Below are positions 12,307 to 15,816 of a stretch of DNA of 15,816 nt, in pieces. The notes under the pieces were generated by a model. That model was not told the origin of the DNA. It ran no database searches and saw only the letters and a list, made by a program, of their open reading frames with translations. The stretch comes from Cyanobacteria bacterium UBA7694 (lineage in GTDB: Bacteria; Cyanobacteriota; Sericytochromatia; UBA7694). The position numbers and the translations under genes were made by a program. Within the stretch, counting starts at the first letter, position 1. Every line of letters starts with the position of its first letter. The stretch lies in assembly GCA_002482705.1 (NCBI GenBank), contig DLGM01000206.1:1-15816 (forward strand). The letters run 5' to 3'.

Positions 12307-13755
12307 ATGAAACTCCTCTCCACCCTTTCCCTGTTAGGCCTCTTATCCCTGTCCTTGCCCGTTTGGGCTGAAACAGTCCCCAGTGATGTCCCCAGCGACC
12401 ATTGGGCCGCTCAAGCGCTCAGCGATTTGAGCAGTAAATATGGGTTTCAGTTGGGTTACCCGGACGGGACCTTTCGAGGCGAGCGGCCTGTCACCCGTTA
12501 TGAAATGGCGGCACTTTTGGTCAAACTCTTGCAGCAACAGGCCGGGAAAAATGTCAGCCCCGAAGATCAGACCCTGATTGCCCGTCTGCGCGCAGCCCTA
12601 GCCCCAGAACTAGAGACCTGGAAAAATGAACAGCAAGAGGCCTTGGATCTGTTACGTGACGAAACAGACCGCCTGGCCGACGCCCAAATGAGCCTCAAAG
12701 ACGACTTTGCCCAAGCCCTGCTCAAGAGCCTCCCCTTTGACCTCAGTGGCGACATTGCCCTGCGTTATGAACTGGCTTCCGCCGAACCCGGGGATTTTAG
12801 CAAAGCCCTGATCAACACGCCCCAGTCACGGGTGACTCTCAGCCTCAATAGCCGAGGGCAAAATGTCTTTGATTATGGGGCTCGCCTATCGGTCGGTAAC
12901 TTGCGCAACCCGGCCAACCCCTGGTGGCGCTTGGGCGATTTTAACGCCCGCGTCGAGTTTGCCCTCGACCGCTTCTTTATTACCTGGCGACCTGCTCCCT
13001 GGGCAGAAGTGACCGCCGGTAAATTCCGCAATACCTTTGCCAATTCCGAAATTTTTATGGACACAGATGTCCAGCCCGAAGGGGCCATGCAGCGCCTGAG
13101 CTTTAGCAACGTGCTTCCAGGGGTGCGTCACCTATCTCTGAGCGCCGGGGAATTCCTGATCAATATGCCCTCAGGGTATGCCAGTCAGCCGATTTTACAG
13201 CTCTCGGGCAAAGCTGATGCCGGCTTCACGATCGCCAACTGGCTGGAAATTGACGCCAGCGCAGCCTATCACCAGTATGTCGGCGAGAGCCAACTACAAA
13301 ACCTGCCTGTGCCTGTCGTAGTCCCCCGCGAAGCCGTGCTCGGCAATGAAATGCGCAATACCGAAGAGGGCTTGGCCCTGCTCAACGGGGGCCTCAAAAT
13401 CACCCTGCCCTTTAGCCCCGACTTCCCCCTGCAATTGGCGGGCGACTATTTATACAACCTGGCAGCCACCACCGCCCGCCAAGGTTATCAAGGCAGTATC
13501 CAACTGGGACACACCCGCCGTCCGGGCAACTTCTTTGTGGCCTATGTCTTTAAACATCTCGAAGCCAATGGTTCCCTGTCGCTCTTTGTCGAAGACCAAC
13601 TCGGCGGCACCGACATCATGGCCCATGAAGGGCAAGTGGGTGTAAAGGTCTGGGATAATACCACCCTGTTTAGCACCGTACAGTGGCGGCAGCGTTTGAG
13701 CACTGAAGATCCTGGTATTTGGACAGTTCGCGCCGGGATTCATCAGGCCTTTTAA
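12307..13755 (+). CDS. SLH-domain outer-membrane porin (second paralogue)
   Basis: A 482-residue paralogue of the gene before it, with the same plan: signal peptide (1-21, cleavage after LPVWA), SLH domain (about 27-75: VPSDHWAAQALSDL, YPDGTFRGER, VTRYEMAALLVKLL), coiled coil (about 84-140) and beta-barrel ending in F482 (AGIHQAF). Shared barrel landmarks include LDRFFITWRP, GKFRNTF, YLYNLAA, HTRRPGNF and LFVEDQLGGTDI. The SLH segment is closely similar between the two, while the barrels have diverged, suggesting a shared wall anchor with different permeability. A good ribosome-binding site (AAAGGAT, 12294-12300) precedes the ATG. The 23 bp gap implies co-transcription from the promoter near 10703, ending at the terminator around 13785. 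Confidence 0.9.
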   Translation: MKLLSTLSLLGLLSLSLPVWAETVPSDVPSDHWAAQALSDLSSKYGFQLGYPDGTFRGERPVTRYEMAALLVKLLQQQAGKNVSPEDQTLIARLRAALAPELETWKNEQQEALDLLRDETDRLADAQMSLKDDFAQALLKSLPFDLSGDIALRYELASAEPGDFSKALINTPQSRVTLSLNSRGQNVFDYGARLSVGNLRNPANPWWRLGDFNARVEFALDRFFITWRPAPWAEVTAGKFRNTFANSEIFMDTDVQPEGAMQRLSFSNVLPGVRHLSLSAGEFLINMPSGYASQPILQLSGKADAGFTIANWLEIDASAAYHQYVGESQLQNLPVPVVVPREAVLGNEMRNTEEGLALLNGGLKITLPFSPDFPLQLAGDYLYNLAATTARQGYQGSIQLGHTRRPGNFFVAYVFKHLEANGSLSLFVEDQLGGTDIMAHEGQVGVKVWDNTTLFSTVQWRQRLSTEDPGIWTVRAGIHQAF

Positions 13756-13756
13756 C

Positions 13757-13815
13757 CCCTTAGGGGCTGAGCCCCTGAGGTCATAAAAAAAGACGCTAAA
13801 TCAGCGTCTTTTTTT
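13757..13815. terminator. Bidirectional intrinsic terminator between convergent genes
   Basis: AAAAAAAGACGCT (13785-13797) pairs perfectly with AGCGTCTTTTTTT (13803-13815) around AAATC, with T-tracts in both directions, so it can stop the porin operon and the convergent acetyltransferase transcript. Just before it, AGGGGC-TGA-GCCCCT (13762-13776) forms a further hairpin that competes with CCCC-TTA-GGGG. Confidence 0.92.
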
Positions 13816-13827
13816 CGTTCAATCCCG

Positions 13828-14247
13828 TTATTCGGATTCGCGCGCACACACAAGCATATTGGCACGCACCTTAATACCCAGCTTTTCGTAAAAAGCGAGG
13901 CGCTGGTAATAGGCGTCATAACCGTTGTGCATATAAATGACGGTGTGATTATAACGCTGAATCAAGGCTTCGAGCAGTTTGCCATCAAGCCCCAAAAATT
14001 GGTATTCCGGGTGTACCACCATTTCAGGGATCCAGGTGGCAGAAACCCCATCCGAGATGGCACGCAACCACCCTACCAGTTGCCCACTGCGGGTACTGGC
14101 AAGAATGACATAGTCGGAACCGGCAAGGGCCTTTTCGATATAGGCGGGATCGGTGGGAGCGGGAACGCCTTGAATCAGGCGGTAGAGATCCATAAGCTGC
14201 TGAACATCTACGGAGGCAGGGTTTTCCGTAAGCGTAAACTGATCCAT
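13828..14247 (-). CDS. GNAT-family N-acetyltransferase
   Basis: A 139-residue protein, short but normal for a single GNAT domain, which moves an acetyl group from acetyl-CoA to an amine. YVILASTRSGQLVGWLRAI (46-64) is the central strand pair, and WIPEMVVHPEYQ (72-83) is the strand leading to the CoA loop. The loop reads Q83-F-L-G86-L-D-G89, close to Q/RxxGxG/A but with Asp in place of the last small residue. AFYEKLGI (118-125) is the usual C-terminal motif. Substrate unknown. It lies 132 bp downstream of the RseB-like gene on the same strand; a possible -10 (CATAAT) is at 14295-14290 on that strand without a clear -35. Its transcript ends at the shared terminator. Confidence 0.85.
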   Translation of the reverse strand: MDQFTLTENPASVDVQQLMDLYRLIQGVPAPTDPAYIEKALAGSDYVILASTRSGQLVGWLRAISDGVSATWIPEMVVHPEYQFLGLDGKLLEALIQRYNHTVIYMHNGYDAYYQRLAFYEKLGIKVRANMLVCARESE

Positions 14248-14379
14248 GTCTGCTTATCTCTTCACTGTGAAAATTGGGTGGCTTATTAGCATTATGCAAT
14301 ATCCTTAAGCAGGCGTACAGCAAGCTGACAGGCTTCGCAAAGATTCGTTACATAACTTAAACAAATGATCGCAAAAATG
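14248..14379 (-). other. Intergenic region between RseB-like and GNAT genes
   Basis: 132 bp with no gene and no convincing terminator. It contains CATAAT, a fair -10 for the GNAT gene, and an AT-rich stretch after the stop of the RseB-like gene. Confidence 0.25.
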
Positions 14380-15471
14380 TCAATTTCCTGTCACAGGTGC
14401 GGATGCAAAAGGCAGAGAGTCGGTTATTTTTTTGAGCTCTGCAGGATGAATATCTCCAAAGGCCACTGCTATTTGGGTATCCGATGAACGGGAAAAATAG
14501 TTATTGGGCACATGGTAACTCAAATCGGAAATCTTTTTGATCAGGTTAAGGCTGAAGGCCCCGGCCATCAGATTCACAAATAGATTTTGCTGGGGGCGAA
14601 TCGTGATCAGCAAATCATTGAGCCCATCCGTATAATTGAGCACCTGAATACGTGCCCCAAACAGGGAGAATACCTGCACGTTCTTGAGGGCAAAACCCGG
14701 TGGCAAATAGCTGGGAGCCATCACCTTGATCTTTTCAGCAGTTTCGGCTTCCACAGCCGTTTTATAGGTTAAGAAAGAGTTTTTTTGTTTACCGCTGAGA
14801 TTGATCCCATTCACCCCTGTTGGCGGCTTGATCGGGGCAATCGTTAAAGGAGTGGTAGTGGGTTTGTACAGATCATAGTTCAATACACAATAAGCCCCCT
14901 GATCAATCCCCCAATAACGCTCTTCGCGCAAAATTTGGTAAGTGTTCTTACTGAGCCAGATACGACGGGCTGGGGTTAAGAAGTTATTTTTGGGCGTCGC
15001 TTGAATCACATAGGTCGGCACCGTCTGTACAAAATCATCAGGCATCCGCTCAAGCTGGTAGTTCTTTTGGAGCAAATCTAGATTCTCCGTGACGCGTCCG
15101 AGAATGACTTTTTCAGGGATGTCGGAAGTGCTCGTGTCCCCATCGAACAAGAAAAGCTTTTCATCGGGGAAAAAAGCGCTATTAACGCCATCTTTCATAT
15201 TAAATTGAATGCCTGAAATCGTCATCGGATCGGTAATTTGAATGGTGTAATTCTGGCGATCCTGGAAACGGATTGTGGCAACCGCTTCCAGCGGTTTATT
15301 GATATCACCTCGGTAAACGATCAAACGGCGTTTGCCTTCAAAGCTTTGTGGCCCTTTAAACTGTATCGATTGGCGTACAATGTCCACCGGAGTAGGGGTG
15401 GTGGCCTGAGCCCAGACGGGGCTGGCCTGGAGCACAAGAGCGGCAGAAAGGAGGGTGAATAAGCTTTTCAT
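14380..15471 (-). CDS. Exported RseB/MucB-like protein
   Basis: A 363-residue exported protein: signal peptide 1-21 (hydrophobic core LFTLLSAALVLQA, cleavage after SPVWA). Residues about 30-205 look like the LolA/RseB-type lipoprotein-binding fold, with the strand patterns FEGKRRLIVYRG, YTIQITDP and YVIQATP, and RRIWLSKNTYQILREERY near its end. Residues about 248-352 resemble the small C-terminal domain of RseB, with SYLPPGFALKNV and LNYTDGLNDLLITIRP. In proteobacteria RseB binds the anti-sigma factor RseA and senses envelope lipids or lipoproteins; no RseA or sigma-E gene is seen here, so a role in envelope lipid sensing or carrying is inference. The ATG at 15471 is chosen because the signal peptide starts there; a longer frame to 15555 would bury it. 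It lies 61 bp after gpsA on the same strand. Confidence 0.75.
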   Translation of the reverse strand: MKSLFTLLSAALVLQASPVWAQATTPTPVDIVRQSIQFKGPQSFEGKRRLIVYRGDINKPLEAVATIRFQDRQNYTIQITDPMTISGIQFNMKDGVNSAFFPDEKLFLFDGDTSTSDIPEKVILGRVTENLDLLQKNYQLERMPDDFVQTVPTYVIQATPKNNFLTPARRIWLSKNTYQILREERYWGIDQGAYCVLNYDLYKPTTTPLTIAPIKPPTGVNGINLSGKQKNSFLTYKTAVEAETAEKIKVMAPSYLPPGFALKNVQVFSLFGARIQVLNYTDGLNDLLITIRPQQNLFVNLMAGAFSLNLIKKISDLSYHVPNNYFSRSSDTQIAVAFGDIHPAELKKITDSLPFASAPVTGN

Positions 15472-15532
15472 AAGGTGTTCCTGTTGTTGATAACGTTCGC
15501 TTCCCAGACGGGGCGGGGGGCTCAGAGGTTCC

Positions 15533-15816
15533 CTAGCCGGGAAAGACTTCTTCATATTTGTATTCGCGAGCCATTAAGCGGTCAATGGCTTCCCGGGGCG
15601 GCAATCCTTCGTAGAGGATATGATAAACCGCATGGGAAATGGGCATTTCAATCGCCTGATTGCGGCTCATTTCGTAAACGCTGCGGGTGGTGGGCACTCC
15701 TTCTGAGACATAATCAAGGGTGCTGAGAATTTGGTCAATGGTTTCCCCCTTGGCCAATCTGAAGCCCACTTGGTAGTTGCGGCTGAGATCGCTGGAGCAT
15801 GTGGCGATCAGGTCGC
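15533..15816 (-). CDS. gpsA: Glycerol-3-phosphate dehydrogenase [NAD(P)+], C-terminal part (runs off window)
   Basis: The C-terminal 93 or so residues of GpsA, which reduces dihydroxyacetone phosphate to sn-glycerol-3-phosphate for phospholipid synthesis. The frame is open to the right edge and begins with DLIATCSSDLSRNYQVGF, matching the family's DL..TC.S..SRN segment. It continues with the C-terminal signature EGVPTTRSVYEMS, then MPISHAVYHILYEG and IDRLMAREYKYE. The 5' part lies outside the window. The stop is TAG at 15535-15533. The RseB-like gene follows 61 bp later on the same strand and may share its transcript. Confidence 0.93.
   Translation of the reverse strand, partial: DLIATCSSDLSRNYQVGFRLAKGETIDQILSTLDYVSEGVPTTRSVYEMSRNQAIEMPISHAVYHILYEGLPPREAIDRLMAREYKYEEVFPG

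Noticed and set aside
15472..15555. A 28-residue N-terminal extension of the RseB-like protein.
   Set aside because: It would bury the signal peptide and overlap the end of gpsA; the ATG at 15471 gives a normal exported protein.

Overview
The window is 15.8 kb of chromosomal-looking DNA from a diderm bacterium, most plausibly Cyanobacteria or a non-photosynthetic sister lineage (Sericytochromatia/Vampirovibrionia-like). This placement is inference. It rests on two tandem outer-membrane porins with an N-terminal SLH domain plus coiled coil (the layout of cyanobacterial and other SLH-tethered porins), and on three perfect copies of GCGATCGC, the cyanobacterial HIP1 octamer. No photosynthesis gene, insertion sequence, phage gene or CRISPR array is present.

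Layout. (1) 1-2645, plus strand: a tight operon of the 3' part of a thiamine-dependent 2-oxoacid dehydrogenase E1 beta-type subunit, a crotonase-family enoyl-CoA hydratase and an extended SDR/epimerase with a substituted active-site lysine. (2) 2755-3934, plus: a delta-9-type acyl-lipid/acyl-CoA desaturase and a 77-residue Bfd-like [2Fe-2S] protein, whose end overlaps a convergent gene for a strongly acidic low-complexity protein (3917-4501, minus). (3) 4502-5981: a regulatory island. An orphan NarL/LuxR-type response regulator (5081-5743) is flanked on both sides by arrays of the octamer TGGTGACA, three copies per side, spaced exactly 24 bp, several of them forming the palindrome TGTCACCA-N2/3-TGGTGACA. 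Outside each array is a hairpin-rich stretch ending in an intrinsic terminator, one firing leftward (4626-4779, minus) and one rightward (about 5830-5982, plus). (4) 5982-9236, minus: a 1084-residue TPR/glycosyltransferase protein with one intact GT2 domain and what looks like a degenerate GT2 copy at its N terminus. (5) 9370-9930, plus: a small coiled-coil protein, then tRNA-Gly(GCC) with its own promoter and terminator. (6) 10043-13755, plus: a secreted FecR-domain protein and the two SLH porins, closed by a strong bidirectional terminator. (7) 13828-15816, minus: the 3' part of gpsA, an RseB/MucB-like exported protein and a GNAT acetyltransferase.

Best candidate for an undescribed system: the regulator/array/RNA island at 4.6-6.0 kb. 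Its architecture resembles the GacA-RsmY/Z logic, in which a LuxR-type response regulator acts on a palindromic upstream site to switch on small RNAs. No sequence identity to that system is claimed, and the two RNAs are predicted only from base pairing and terminators.
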